A stretch of DNA of 64,000 nucleotides from Lithobates sylvaticus. Lineage: Eukaryota > Chordata > Amphibia > Anura > Ranidae. The stretch spans positions 292,290,832-292,354,831 of the forward strand of contig CM053029.1 of assembly GCA_028564925.1 (NCBI GenBank), given 5' to 3'. Made by a program: the position numbers and the translations under genes. The notes under the pieces are model-generated. The model ran no database searches and was not told the DNA's origin. It saw nothing but the letters and a program-made list of their open reading frames with translations. Position 1 is the stretch's first letter. The number at the start of each line of letters is the position of its first letter. Of this stretch, positions 25,296 through 36,385 are shown piece by piece.

Positions 25296-26735
25296 CTGGC
25301 TAGATCACCAGGTGAAAATACAAGAAAGAAAGACTAAAATGAAAACTAATACAGCCACCACATCTATGAATTGGTAAGCTTCTAATGAGAAAATAATTAC
25401 CTTACTCCATGATCCAGCGGGCTCCCTCCAGCATTGCAACCAACCCCTTGCAGCTGCTCTGTAAGCTGCGACTGGCTATGGTTCCCAAACATACAATACA
25501 GGGTTAATGTCCCTTTTATGCGATATTCCAGAGGCTCCATCCCTAGACCAGAGCTTCTGATGAAAGAGGAGAGTACTAGAGCAAGCTGGAGCAAAAATAC
25601 AGGTAAATGATAGAGCCTCTTCAACTCTGTCCTAGGCTTGATGAGTATGTAAACATGATATGTCCCTGGAATACTGATTCCTGAACAGAAGTATTTGTGT
25701 TCAATATACCGGTAATCAGCCAATGCCAATGCATCCTTTTAGAAGTAATTGACCCTTAGGGAGTATCTCATCAAAAATATAAGTACTATTGCAGAGGATT
25801 GATTGACTGGATTGACAAAACGCATAGGCCGGGGCTTAGGCTATTACATCATGTCCATTGTGTGGAACACATACTTGCATCCTGTGTATAGTGGGTAGTG
25901 TGGCGCTCCTGGCAGATGTAAGGCTGGTCATTCCATTTGTCGGTAGGTACTTTTAAATGCAAGTGAAATGATTTATGCTTTTATATATATTTCAAAATAA
26001 ACAATGGGAGTTCTTCCTCTCTGTATCTTCTCCTGATCCTTGTGGAGAGAAAATAGAAGCGAGCAACTGTTTTTTTTTTTTAAAGCCTAACAGAAAATTG
26101 CATAGCTTTTGCATTGCATATCATATGGGATTTTCCTTTGCTTGTTGACATGAAAAGTAGTAAGCTGAGTGAAATCGGGTATTGCAGAAATCATCTTCAA
26201 AGCACATATTGACCTACTTATTCTTAGAAGAGATCATCTGAATCGAGTGAGTGTGCATTTGGATGGGGAGAGGCACCAGTTATGACCAGCAACACAGAAA
26301 GGTTGGACACTTGTGTGCAGTGTATTTGTTAAAACACACTGGCACTTTATTTAAATAAACTGGGCCTCTCTGACCTGTTTAGAGGCTGCCAGGCCCAGAT
26401 ACCAGTTCCAGAGTAAACAAACAAACACAGGCTCAGGATTTATTGCAGTACTTGAACACAGGCGGGTAGAGGGATGAGGGTGAAAGATACTCCAGAACAC
26501 ACGCAGGCATTAGAGGACAGATTCTCAGGTCCTCAGGTTTTTAGTCCTTCGATAGCATCCCTAAGTATTGCTGGGGGTAGAAGGGACAGCCAGCTAGTCT
26601 GAGACCTCCTAAGAGCAGTCACTGTCCTTGTAGCAACCTCTAGCATCTAACCCTCAAAGCATAGGAACACCTGAAGCTCTAGGACTAGGCAATAAGTTCA
26701 ACTAACAATATCTAGAGACAGTTCCTCAACTATCT
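25296..26735. other. No gene recognised; mixed old repeats
   Basis: At 25817 an AAAACGCAT string is followed by AATAAA at 25996, a pairing also seen in other repeats here. The stretch 26330-26730 looks like a decayed repeat in reverse orientation. A 110-codon minus-strand open frame at 25397-25729 has no recognisable domain and was not called. Confidence 0.4.
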
Positions 26736-29700
26736 TTTTTTTTATCATTCAAAGGTTTATTAAGGAGTAAACAGAATACAAATGATTCAACAGAAGTACA
26801 TTGTCAAGATACATATGAACAGTGCTGTGGTATGATTGGTCAATTACAACATTTGGTCATTTTTGAAACAATTTGCATATTTAAACTGTGTTATTCAAAC
26901 TGTTGTGTTCGGCCGTAGCTGGCTGAATGAGGCTTGGCTCGTGTTGCTTAGGAGCTAAAGCCGCTTCCCAAAGGTCATAGTGGGAATGTACTTGGGGTGA
27001 ATGAATAAAAGTAGGGATAGTTAGGGTGTTAAAGGGGGAAGAGAAAGGAAGTAGAGAGAAAGAAGCAAAGGCTATCCTGTGCTAACAACTGCAAGTGGAT
27101 CTACACATATTTCTTCAGCTAGGTATTTCTTCATTAGTACATATCAGCATTTAAAAAGTTACATCAGATCGATGTTTTTGTCTGTGCATTAGGCAACATT
27201 GTTATAAGCTTCTGGCCTTGCCCGTCTATGTGGTCAGTGCCAGGTATTCCTGGGTAAGTCTGTAGCTAAACCAGGGAGACCAGGTCTTGAGATAACGTTC
27301 AGCTTTTTCCTCAGCTTGTGCTTTTGTATCCTCCATCTCGCAGATGTGAGAGATTTTATGGAGCCACTCCTTCACCGTCGGGGTCGAGGTGGATTTCCAA
27401 TGGAGTGGAATGATTGTGTTAGCTGCTATCAGCAGGAATTTGGATAGACAGTTTTTATATTTGCTTATGGAAAAATTAGAAATATGCAATAAACAGTTTG
27501 CTGCGTTTAAAACAAGCCTGGTCTCCGTGATATGGTATATTAGATCTGTTACTGCATTCCAAAAGGGCATCAGCTTCTCGCAATGCCACCATATATGTAC
27601 GAGAGTGCCCCTTTCTTTGCCACATCTCCAACACATATCACTAGACTGTGGGTACCATTTGTGAATCTTTACCGGAGTTGCATACCAATGCGTTAGAATC
27701 TTGTAAGCCGTTTCTTGTGCCCTAGTGCTGATGGAGCCTTTATGTGCCAATATACAGGCGCTCTCCCATTGCGAATCCGTGATATCTACGCCCAGGGCAT
27801 CTGACCATCTCTCTCTGAACCTGTCATGTGTGGGGGCGTCCTCCTGTTGTAGCCAGCTATAGGCCGTTGAGGTAGTTTTGGGTATTTGCTCCCCCTTAAG
27901 GCACACCGACTCCATGACCGTGAGACCTCTGATAAAGTGTTCCTTCCTAGATTGATTGTGTGCATATGTGCGCATCTGAAAGTATGTCCATAAGGGTAAA
28001 GAAGGTATATTATTCTCTGTTTTAAGGTCTGAGAAGTCCATGATATCTCCTCTGTTGAAACAGTGTGTAGCGAGGAGTGGTGAGTTGTTGTCATCTCGTA
28101 TGAGATTTCTATTGTTTACGCCCGGTGGGAAGTCAGGGTTATTTGACAGCGGGGTTAGGGGACCTAGCGGGTGGAAGGATCTATTTCTTTTGGCCAGTAG
28201 GTGGAAGATACCTAACGTGGTTCCTATGAGAGGGTGTTTTTTCAGTTCTGCTGGGTATTTATTTGGTGAAATCCAGGGCGAGTATTTCAGAGGAATCGGG
28301 CTTGATTCGTTCTCTAGTGATACCCAGTCCTTCAGGTCCGCATGGCAGTGCCAGTCTAGGATTCTGGCGATATGTGTGGCATGGTAGTATGATTTGTAGT
28401 CTGGGACGCCTAGTCCTCCTTGCGCTTTGGTTTTAGTGAGTAGTGAGAATTTGATACGAGGTGCTTTGTGGGCCCATATGAATTTCATTTGGATAGCTTG
28501 TAGTGTTCTGAGGAAACTCTGAGGTAGTTTAATTGGTAGTGTACGCAACAGGTATAGCACTTTTGGCAGGATAACCATTTTACAGATGGCTGCCCTGCCA
28601 AACCATGAGAACATCCTGGTGTGCCAGCGGCCGAGATCCTCCCCTATTGATTTAAGGAGTGGTGTGAAATTGCGTGGGAAAATATCTGTCAGCTTAGGAG
28701 TCAGCCAAACTCCCAGATACCTGACTGCCTTAGTGACCCACTTGAAGGGATTATTGTCCATAGCGGCCTTGAGTGTGGCCCCGGGGAGTGTGACATTAAG
28801 GGCTTCTGACTTTGAGTAATTTATCTTCAGATAGGACACATACCCGAAGGATTTAAACTCTTTCAAGAGGGAGGGGATCGAGATGTGGGGTTCTGTCAGG
28901 AAGAAGGCTAGGTCATCTGCGTAAGCAGCTATTTTGTACTCCCTGCCTGCAATCTCATAGCCGTGTATAGAACTATTTGCTAGGATCTTCCTTATGAATG
29001 GCTCTAGTGTGATGATGAAAAGTATAGGTGACAGGGGGCACCCCTGTCTCGTGCCATTTTTTATGTCTACTTTGTTTGAAAGGGTCCCATTGATCTTTAG
29101 TCTAGCTGAGGGGTTTTGGTATAGGGAAGAGATCCAGTTCATCATCCCTGGGCCTAGACCTATGTGTCTACATGTTGCGAGCATGTAGTCCCAGGCTACT
29201 CGATCGAAGGCCTTCTCAGCGTCGGTGGACAGGAGAAGACCCTCGATCTTTCGCTCATGGGCCGCCTGGATCAGGTTAAGAGCTTTTGTGACATTATCTC
29301 TGGCCTCTCTTCCTGGCATAAAACCTGCCTGGCTTGGTCCAATCAATTTATGGAGTAGGGGTTTCAGTCTTGTAGCTAGAATTTTCGCCATGAGCTTTAC
29401 ATCTAGGTTTAGCAGTGAGATAGGCCTATAGCTCGAGCATTGTGTCAGGTCCTTATCGGGCTTTGGGATCACCGCTATGTTGGCTGACAGGAAGTCTGGG
29501 GAGACTGGTCGTCCGTCAGCAAGTGAGTTCAGGGCAGTTTGCAAATGAGGGGTCAGCGTGTCAGCGAAGGTCTTATAGTATATGGCGGTGTAGCCGTCTG
29601 GTCCGGGGCTCTTACTAGTCTTTAGTTCCTTTATGGCCCATTTGATCTCTGATTGGTCTATGGGTTTGTCTAGTTCAGAGGAATCCTCCATCTGTAGGGA

Positions 29701-31200
29701 TGGTAGGTTAGAATCTTCAATGAAGTTTTTGATTATCTGGTGTCTGTGCCCTTTGAGGTCAGGGGGTCTATGTGGTGTAGGTAAGTTATACAGGTTGTTA
29801 TAGTAGTCTTGGAAGTGTTGTGCTATTTTGGTCGTTGTCCTATCTAAGTTTCCGTCTTTGTCTCGGATGCCGAGAATTGTGTTATTGGTGGTCAAGTCTT
29901 TTAACGCTCTCGCCAGCATGTGTCCAGCCTTGTCTCCCTGTTCGTAATATATCTTTTTTTTAAAAAAGAGGATGCGTTTAGTCTTATTCTCCAGCAATTG
30001 TCTGAGTGCTTTTCTAGCTTCAAGGAGTTCCGTGGCCGAGTGTGTAGATAGGGACTGTTTGTGTAGTGTTTCTAGGGCCTTGATTTTTTGTGATAATGTT
30101 CGGATTTCAGCTTCTCTCTCTCTTTTCCTGCGGGCCCCAAGGCTCATCAGGAGTCCCCTAATGTTGCACTTATGTGCCTCCCAAATAGTCAGTGGGGTCG
30201 CATCGGGTGTAGCGTTCAGTGTGAAAAATTCCTTAAGGGCCGCGTGTATTTGTGGAAGTAGTGTTGGATCAGTCAAAAGGGAGGAGTTCAATCTCCATTG
30301 TGGGGAGCTTCTATTGTTTGTGGTTAAGTCAAGATCCAGTGAGATTGGAGCATGATCGGATATTGATTGTATGCCTATGTTGGCTTCTGTGACTGAATGT
30401 AGGTCTCTCTGTGTAATAAATAGGTAGTCAATTCTGGAATGGCGGTTATGCGGTACTGAGAAAAAGGAGAAGTCTTTATCGTTCGGGTGTAGATATCGCC
30501 AAGTGTCTACTAATTCTAGTTTGTGCAGGAGTTTCTTGATCTGTTTTAAAATTTGAAATGTAATGTATGTTTTCCCTGAGGATGTGTCCAGTAATGGGTC
30601 TAAGGGGATGTTGAAGTCACCGCCCAGAATTAAACGTCCTGTGCTAAAGGCTAACAGGGTTTCCACTAGTTGTCTACAAAATGTTAAGTGACCCGTGTTA
30701 GGGAAATACACGTTCGCCAGTGTGGTGGGCGTTCCTGCTAGGGTCCCTTTGAGGAGAATATACCTCCCCTCCGGGTCAATCAACTTGTCAGTAACCTCAA
30801 AGGTGGCGTCCTTGCTGAGCAAGATGGACACCCCTTTGGATTTGGAAGAGTCATTAGTAGAGTGGTGTGCCTCGGTAAAATAGGAGTCGGTGAGCCTGGG
30901 AACCTGGTGTGTCTTAAAGTGAGTTTCTTGTAAAAAAAACAATTTTAGGCTTACCCTTTTTGAGTTCGCGGAGCAGGGTGGAACGTTTCTCGGGGATGTT
31001 CAACCCCTGTACATTGTGAGACACCAGTTTCGGTGTTCTGCCAAGTGCTGAGTAGGCCATTTGACAGGTCCAGAGAGAGACGGCAACGCGCGCCTGTAAT
31101 CACAACTCAAAATAGTAGGGTGACGAGCCATGACCCTGGGTCCTGCGGTGTGTTCGGTTCAAAGCAGTGTGAATTTATTTCAGTCCAGATCCCTCCAATC
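26736..31200 (-). mobile_element. L1/Tx1-group LINE, 5'-truncated, ORF2 nearly intact
   Basis: The element lies on the minus strand. Its 3' end is marked by a nine-base T run at 26736-26744 (poly(A) on the coding strand) and TTTATT at about 26756 (AATAAA). A 3' UTR of roughly 480 bp follows ORF2. Upstream of ORF2 (31061-31270) there is no ORF1, so the copy is 5'-truncated or ends in the ORF1-ORF2 spacer. The exact 5' border and target duplication could not be fixed; at 31271 another repeat starts. Confidence 0.85.
27226..30942 (-). CDS. LINE ORF2: endonuclease and reverse transcriptase (L1/Tx1 group)
   Basis: The open frame is 1238 codons. An APE-type endonuclease fills residues 1-205: FLQETHF at 3-9, GGDFN at 107-111, SRIDY at 169-173, SDH at 195-197. 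The reverse transcriptase spans about 430-760: SPGPDG at 445-450, TDAEKAFD at 573-580, GTRQGCPLSP at 630-639, YADD at 674-677. A CX2CX8HX4C zinc knuckle lies at 1104-1121. The layout and motifs are those of L1/Tx1 ORF2, which nicks target DNA and primes cDNA synthesis there. The frame's first codon is TTG. The true N-terminus is probably the ATG at 31060, reading MAYSALGRTPKL and SHNVQGLNIPEKR; a run of eight T at 30932-30939 shifts that part by one base, seven being expected. All catalytic residues are present, so the copy is young, or the shift is a sequencing error. Confidence 0.9.
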   Translation of the reverse strand: MFFLQETHFKTHQVPRLTDSYFTEAHHSTNDSSKSKGVSILLSKDATFEVTDKLIDPEGRYILLKGTLAGTPTTLANVYFPNTGHLTFCRQLVETLLAFSTGRLILGGDFNIPLDPLLDTSSGKTYITFQILKQIKKLLHKLELVDTWRYLHPNDKDFSFFSVPHNRHSRIDYLFITQRDLHSVTEANIGIQSISDHAPISLDLDLTTNNRSSPQWRLNSSLLTDPTLLPQIHAALKEFFTLNATPDATPLTIWEAHKCNIRGLLMSLGARRKREREAEIRTLSQKIKALETLHKQSLSTHSATELLEARKALRQLLENKTKRILFFKKKIYYEQGDKAGHMLARALKDLTTNNTILGIRDKDGNLDRTTTKIAQHFQDYYNNLYNLPTPHRPPDLKGHRHQIIKNFIEDSNLPSLQMEDSSELDKPIDQSEIKWAIKELKTSKSPGPDGYTAIYYKTFADTLTPHLQTALNSLADGRPVSPDFLSANIAVIPKPDKDLTQCSSYRPISLLNLDVKLMAKILATRLKPLLHKLIGPSQAGFMPGREARDNVTKALNLIQAAHERKIEGLLLSTDAEKAFDRVAWDYMLATCRHIGLGPGMMNWISSLYQNPSARLKINGTLSNKVDIKNGTRQGCPLSPILFIITLEPFIRKILANSSIHGYEIAGREYKIAAYADDLAFFLTEPHISIPSLLKEFKSFGYVSYLKINYSKSEALNVTLPGATLKAAMDNNPFKWVTKAVRYLGVWLTPKLTDIFPRNFTPLLKSIGEDLGRWHTRMFSWFGRAAICKMVILPKVLYLLRTLPIKLPQSFLRTLQAIQMKFIWAHKAPRIKFSLLTKTKAQGGLGVPDYKSYYHATHIARILDWHCHADLKDWVSLENESSPIPLKYSPWISPNKYPAELKKHPLIGTTLGIFHLLAKRNRSFHPLGPLTPLSNNPDFPPGVNNRNLIRDDNNSPLLATHCFNRGDIMDFSDLKTENNIPSLPLWTYFQMRTYAHNQSRKEHFIRGLTVMESVCLKGEQIPKTTSTAYSWLQQEDAPTHDRFRERWSDALGVDITDSQWESACILAHKGSISTRAQETAYKILTHWYATPVKIHKWYPQSSDMCWRCGKERGTLVHIWWHCEKLMPFWNAVTDLIYHITETRLVLNAANCLLHISNFSISKYKNCLSKFLLIAANTIIPLHWKSTSTPTVKEWLHKISHICEMEDTKAQAEEKAERYLKTWSPWFSYRLTQEYLALTT

Positions 31201-31270
31201 CCTCAGCTTAGGGACAGAGGCCCCAGGAGAGAGAGAACTCTTAACAGACACTCCCAAACATTTCTCATTA

Positions 31271-34200
31271 CATTACAGTCTAAATGGATAGAGGTACATG
31301 CAACATAGTATGCAAAAATGTAATACAATTTCAAGACAAATGTAGAAATAAATTTCAAAAAATTCATCTGATGAGAATACACCACTCAGCCCCAATGCAT
31401 TTCAACTATTTTTAGGGGTTTTGGTCTTCTTCAGGGATGAGAAATGAGAAAGGGGGGGGGGGGGGTATGTTGTTGCATTTCTGCGAAACATCAAAGAAAA
31501 ACTGTGTAAGAGATTTATATATAATTATTTTCTATTTTCTATATTTATGCAATTTCATGTGTGCCGATATTTTTGTCTGGCTGGAGCTGTGAGGATAGGA
31601 TCTGGAGTCCCATACTCAGACCAGCCCCCAAAAGGAATCATTGTTCTAATTTGCACCTTGTGGCCACCCATGTCCTGGGAGATCCTGATCCAGTGTTGAG
31701 GTCCTACGATCTACGGTACATCCCGATACCATCTTCTTACAGGCTTGGTTTAAGCTTGCCTCTGGTAAGCCTAATAATAGAGCGGTGGTGGATCACATTC
31801 GTTGGTGGATTTTTTATTGCATGAGTTTTGGATACCACATTGCCATATGTATATGTCTTCATCACTTTGGACACTTACTGTTACACATCAATAATTTTTC
31901 CACGACTTGGATTTTTTAGCAATCTCATAAGGACTTTTCTATCACTTTTAGTCTTTTTGTGTTTTACTGGCTATTTTTGGCACTATATTTTTATGTAGGG
32001 TGTATATTTTATGTATGTACATTCACAGTTATTTTGATTTCACAGTCACTTAAGTTTATTTAAGGCATTTCACTTATGACCTATAATTAATTTTCTATAG
32101 CGCGGCTTTTTGTTAATTATTACCTTGTTAGTGTGTATATCTCACATTTTTTAGCTGCAGCTTTTTTCCATTTTCTGTTTTAGATAACATTCACCACATT
32201 CATCAGGGTTTAGCGCGGTGTTAGCTCTATTATTTCTAGTGTCATATTTACCCTTCCAGTTAGAGTATGTTGCTTGGACCAGAGACTTGCTAAAAAACAA
32301 GAAATTTCCCCTTTTGATCCCCAGAAGCACCCGCAGGCATCTCCACCAAGACTAAAGTCCCCACACTCCCCACTAAATGGGAAGGGGCAAAGGAAACCCC
32401 GTAGGCGGGGTCTGAGTCAGGGGCTTGCCGGGTGGCGCGTTGCACGCATGCGCGAAGAGCTCTCTGAGAATCTCGTAGCGCCCGTTGTGCGCCTGCATGT
32501 GCGCGCGGTCCGCATGACGTCATGCACTGTTCATCGGAGGTTACGGAAGCTCCGGGGCACTATGTGCCTTCCGGAACGCAGAGGGGATGGCAACTGGGCC
32601 GTGTACACGGCTATGGCGCTCGCACCGGTGTGTGTGGGGGAGGAGCCCCGTAGGAGAGATGGACAAACCTACAGTAATCTGAGCTATCCAATTACAAGTA
32701 AGTGCATTACATATAACAAGCGTCTACACCAATACCATTTAACCTGATCTTTGGGAAGAGCTAGACCTACGTACTACCGTAGCAGGTATGGATTACCAGG
32801 ACTACAGAGAATAAATCTCCCTTTGGGCCTCTATAGTGAGCCCTGTCCCTCTTTAAATGAAATTCTTACTATTATACTATATTCCATTGCAGCTTCTCCC
32901 TGATTGCTGGTAAGCAGGTTACCTTTAATGAGTAACGTCTTATACCTGAATCAAAACAAATTAACACTTACAGGTAATATATATCAAATATTGTTTATTG
33001 ATTTTTACCAATAATTTGCATATATTAATACATTGCACATGTTCATCACCATATTACCATACACATACTATTCACTATAATTTTTTCATCACTTCAGTAT
33101 CAATAAGATTACCACCATATCATCTATTCACCTATGGCTTTTATATTCTTTATATTCTTTATTTTTTTTTATAACATACACGTTTATTAATTTCATTTTT
33201 TCACACATCAGGGTCTATCAGTTTTGTATATCTCAGCTATATCTCAGCTTTTTCACTTTTATTGAGTATTAACATTTATTTCACATACTTTTTCAATATA
33301 ATTACACTTCCCACATTTATCACCTATCAATACTCTGCACTTGCTTTACATACTGATCATATGGTCGAATGTATGACCGGTATTTCATTACACTATTGAA
33401 CCACTTTAATAACGGTCTTTAATAATTAATAACCTAATATTAATTTGCATAATTAATTTCTATAGAGAGGAAAAAGGGAAGTCTGGATGGCCGCACTTCA
33501 GCAAAAACTTCTTTATTAGGCAAAAGATAAAATCCAAAGTAGTGACATCTCATGCGTTACAGCAAGACAGCAACAGTAGCTTACGCGTTTCACGCCTCAA
33601 AGGCGCTTAGTCAGCTATGACTAAGCGCCTTTGAGTCGTGAAACGCGTAAGCTACTGTTGCTGTCTTGCTGTATCGCATGAGATGTCACTACTTTGGATT
33701 TTATCTTTTGCCTAATAAAGAAGTTTTTGCTGAAGTGCGGCCATCCAGACTTCCCTTTTTCCTCTCTGTTGTGAGCAGAGCCTGCACCAGCTGTACCGAA
33801 TCAGGGTGGACATCACTTTGCCTCCAGACTCAGAGCGGTATTCATATTCTTATCTCTCAAATTAATTTCTATAGTTTTTAATTTTACAAAACCATAATAC
33901 CAAGTACTCCCTATCTTACCAATAATGCTCCACAAATATCTAGACATTGCCATTTAGTTTTATTAACAATAGAATCCCATTAACTAAATATTTTGACCCC
34001 TTTCTCCTGGTTTAACCATCCCAACGCTAACAGCATGTTACACACAATGTCACCCTGTAATTAATTTTATTTTTAATTAACTGTATCACTAAACAACGAT
34101 TATTATTTTTAGGTGTGTCCACCTATACGGGGTCACCCCCACCCTAGGTAAAGAGTGCCGCCTCAACGCCACCCCCTGCAAGCCCGTGACTCAGACCCCA

Positions 34201-34645
34201 CCTACGGGGTTTCCTTTGCCCCTTCCCATTTAGTGGGGAGTGTGGGGACTTTAGTCTTGGTGGAGATGCCTGCGGGTGCTTCCGGGGATCAAAAGGGGAA
34301 ATTTCTTGGTTTTTAGCAAGTCTCTGGTCCAAGCAACATACTCTAACTGGAAGAGTAAATATGACACACGTGAAATTGCATAAGTATAGAAAAAAATTAT
34401 ATATAAATCTCTTACACAGTTTTTCTTTGATCTTTGATTCGCAGAAATGTAACAACGTTACCCCCCCTTCTCATTTCTCCCTCCTGAAGAAGACCAAAAC
34501 CCCTAAAAATGGTCAAAATGCATTGGGGCTGAGGGGTGTATTCTCATCAGATGAATTATTTTTGAAATTTATTTCTACATTTGTCTTGAAATTGTATTAC
34601 ATTTTTGCATACCATGTTGCATGTACCTCTATCCATTTAGACTGT
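31271..34645. repeat. Large interrupted inverted repeat
   Basis: The left arm (31271-31562 plus 32252-32440) and the right arm (34165-34645) are inverted copies. They share a CTCTATCCATTTAGACTGTA end, GAAGAAGACCAAAACCCCTA, and a block from GACTTGCTAAAAA through GGGGACTTTAGTCTTGG. The left arm has an extra ~690 bp (about 31563-32251) that the right arm lacks. The centre includes a GC- and CpG-rich segment at 32400-32660, AT-rich DNA, and a hairpin insertion at 33466. No gene is recognised. Confidence 0.75.
33466..33859. mobile_element. Near-perfect hairpin insertion with a 15-bp target duplication
   Basis: A 15-bp direct repeat, AATTAATTTCTATAG, flanks the segment (33451-33465 and 33860-33874). 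Positions 33465-33766 form a palindrome with arms near 150 bp, only two mismatches seen by eye, and a centre at 33615. The arm reads GACTAAGCGCC, then GTGAAACGCGTAAGC and GCCTAATAAAGAAG. A further 93 bp of non-palindromic sequence follows. The long duplication is typical of LINE-driven insertion rather than a cut-and-paste transposon. Confidence 0.8.
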
Positions 34646-35638
34646 ATAAAATACCATAATCACATGTTTGTTTTTTGATAATATCAAATAAAACCTTGTT
34701 TTGATTTCATCATCATATTGTTCTTCATCGCTGCCGAAAAACCCCACGGGGAATACCATACATATTTTTTTCTAAAAATCTATTTGGAGTGAGCAGCCAG
34801 CTCCTAAATTGACAATCTATGTCCTTGCACCTTTTTTCTAGGTACATTTTCATAACCCAGTGGCTTACCCTCCTACTCTATTTCTGAGAATTTCTTTGAG
34901 AGACAAGGCAGGAGCAATCAACTATCAGGCGAATGCCGTGTACACACGTTCGGACTTTGTCCGCCGGACCTAGTCCGGCGGATTGGCCGCCGGACCTAGT
35001 CCGACGGGACTTCCCCACACACGCCCGGACTTCCGAGCGTGTGACTTGCCCACACACGCCCGGACTTCTCCGGCGGACAATCCGCTGGACAAAGTCCGCT
35101 GGACTTTTGAAAATAAACGGACTTGCCCACACACGGAGCAGTCCGTTCATTTAGAACGTAACTGCAGGTAGATGGAGCTAGCGAAGGCAGTGAATGCCGC
35201 CGCGCTAGCTCCGTCACCTGGTATGGATTTAAAGGGAATCCCCACGCCCCAAATCCATGTCAGACCCTTATCCGAGCACGCAGCCCGGCAGGCCAGGAAA
35301 GGGGTGGGGACGAGCAAGCACCCCCCCTCCTGAGCCGTACCAGGCCGCGTGCCCTCAACATGGGGGGTGCCCTGGGGAAAGGGGGGCCGTGCGCCCCCCC
35401 CACCCCAAAGCACCTTGTCCCCATGTTGATGAGGACAAGGGCCTCTTCCCGACAACCCTGGCCGTTGGTTGTCGGGGTCTGCGGGCGGGGGGGCTTATCG
35501 GAATCTGGGAGCCCCCTTTTATAAGGGGGCCCCCAGATCCTGGCCCCCCACCCTATGTGAATGAGTATGGGGTACGATGTAAATTCACCTAAGGTGTAAA
35601 ATGTAAAGAAAAAAACCCACACAATTTTGAAAAAATAT

Positions 35639-35644
35639 TTTATT
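35639..35644 (-). terminator. Poly(A) signal, leftward unit
   Basis: TTTATT on the plus strand is AATAAA on the minus strand. It is the mirror of the signal at 36380-36385, with the same flanking ATATTTTTTCAAAATTGTG. Confidence 0.5.
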
Positions 35645-35911
35645 GCACTGCTCCGGGGTCTTCTTCCATCTTTGGGGTCTTCTCGCCGGACTCCTCCGCC
35701 ATTTACCTAGCTCTTTTACCGAGCAGAGGAGGCTGGCTACCTTCTTCGTCGTCGACGCCGTCGTCTGGGGGTCTCGATCCACCTTCGGGGGTCTTCCGGG
35801 GTCTTCCGCCTTCTTCTTCTTCTTCTTCTTCCGCCTTCTTCTTCTTCTTCTTCTTCGATGTTGACCCGTCGCTCTCTCTGGCCGGAATGCCAGAGCCGCA
35901 CTGTGCTGGGA

Positions 35912-35919
35912 CTTATATA
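35912..35919 (-). promoter_or_regulatory. TATA box, leftward unit
   Basis: This is the mirror copy of the rightward TATATAAG. The predicted leftward unit ends at the AATAAA complement at 35639-35644. Confidence 0.55.
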
Positions 35920-35938
35920 GGGCCAAGGGGACAGGGTC

Positions 35939-36060
35939 ACATGCTCATGTCACATGGTGACCCCGCCCCCTTGTGATGTCACAGTCCCGGAGGATGCTGG
36001 GACTGTGACATCACAGGGGGGCGGGGTCACCATGTGACATGAGCATGTGACCCTGTCCCC
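35939..36060. promoter_or_regulatory. Symmetric bidirectional promoter core of the foldback element
   Basis: Reading outward from the loop on each side are a CRE-like TGACATCA, a GC box (GGGGGCGGGG), then GTCACCATGTGAC and CATGTGACC E-box-like sites. All are mirrored because of the palindrome. Factor binding is inferred from the motifs only. Confidence 0.55.
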
Positions 36061-36067
36061 TTGGCCC

Positions 36068-36075
36068 TATATAAG
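36068..36075 (+). promoter_or_regulatory. TATA box, rightward unit
   Basis: TATATAAG lies 70 bp from the palindrome centre. A start would be expected near 36098. The transcript to AATAAA at 36380 would be about 300 nt, beginning in a CCAGAGAGAGCGACGGGTC leader and a GAAGAAG repeat. Confidence 0.55.
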
Positions 36076-36379
36076 TCCCAGCACAGCGCGGCTCTGGCAT
36101 TCCGGCCAGAGAGAGCGACGGGTCAACATCGGAAGAAGAAGAAGAAGAAGAAGGCGGAAGAAGAAGAAGAAGAAGAAGAAGAAGGCGGAAGAAGAAGAAG
36201 AAGGCGGAAGAAGGCGGAAGACCCCGGAAGACCCCCGAAGGTGGATCGAGACCCCCAGACGACGGCGTCGACGACGAAGAAGGTAGCCGGCCTCCTCCGC
36301 TCGGTAAAAGAGCTAGGTAAATGGCGGAGGAGTCCGGCGAGAAGACCCCCAAGACGGAAGAAGACCCCTGGAGCAGTGC

Positions 36380-36385
36380 AATAAA
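36380..36385 (+). terminator. Poly(A) signal, rightward unit
   Basis: AATAAA sits in GTGCAATAAAATATTTTTTC and is followed by a GTGTGTTTTTTTTT stretch, a good GU/U-rich downstream element. The complement in the left arm is at 35639-35644. Confidence 0.5.

Noticed and set aside
25397-25729. 110-codon frame as a host gene or exon
   Set aside because: No domain, no similarity that I recognise, and ordinary composition for chance open frames in this window.
32400-32660. CpG-rich segment as a gene promoter
   Set aside because: It lies between the arms of a repeat, continues the repeated GGTCTGAGTC block and has no downstream coding exon.
36061-36384. Arginine/glutamate/lysine-rich frame in the foldback arm, mirrored at 35585-35926
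   Set aside because: It begins at a TTG inside the TATA box, and the repeat-rich part differs in length and frame between arms. The first good ATG in the predicted transcript (36321) gives a short peptide that is not conserved between the arms.
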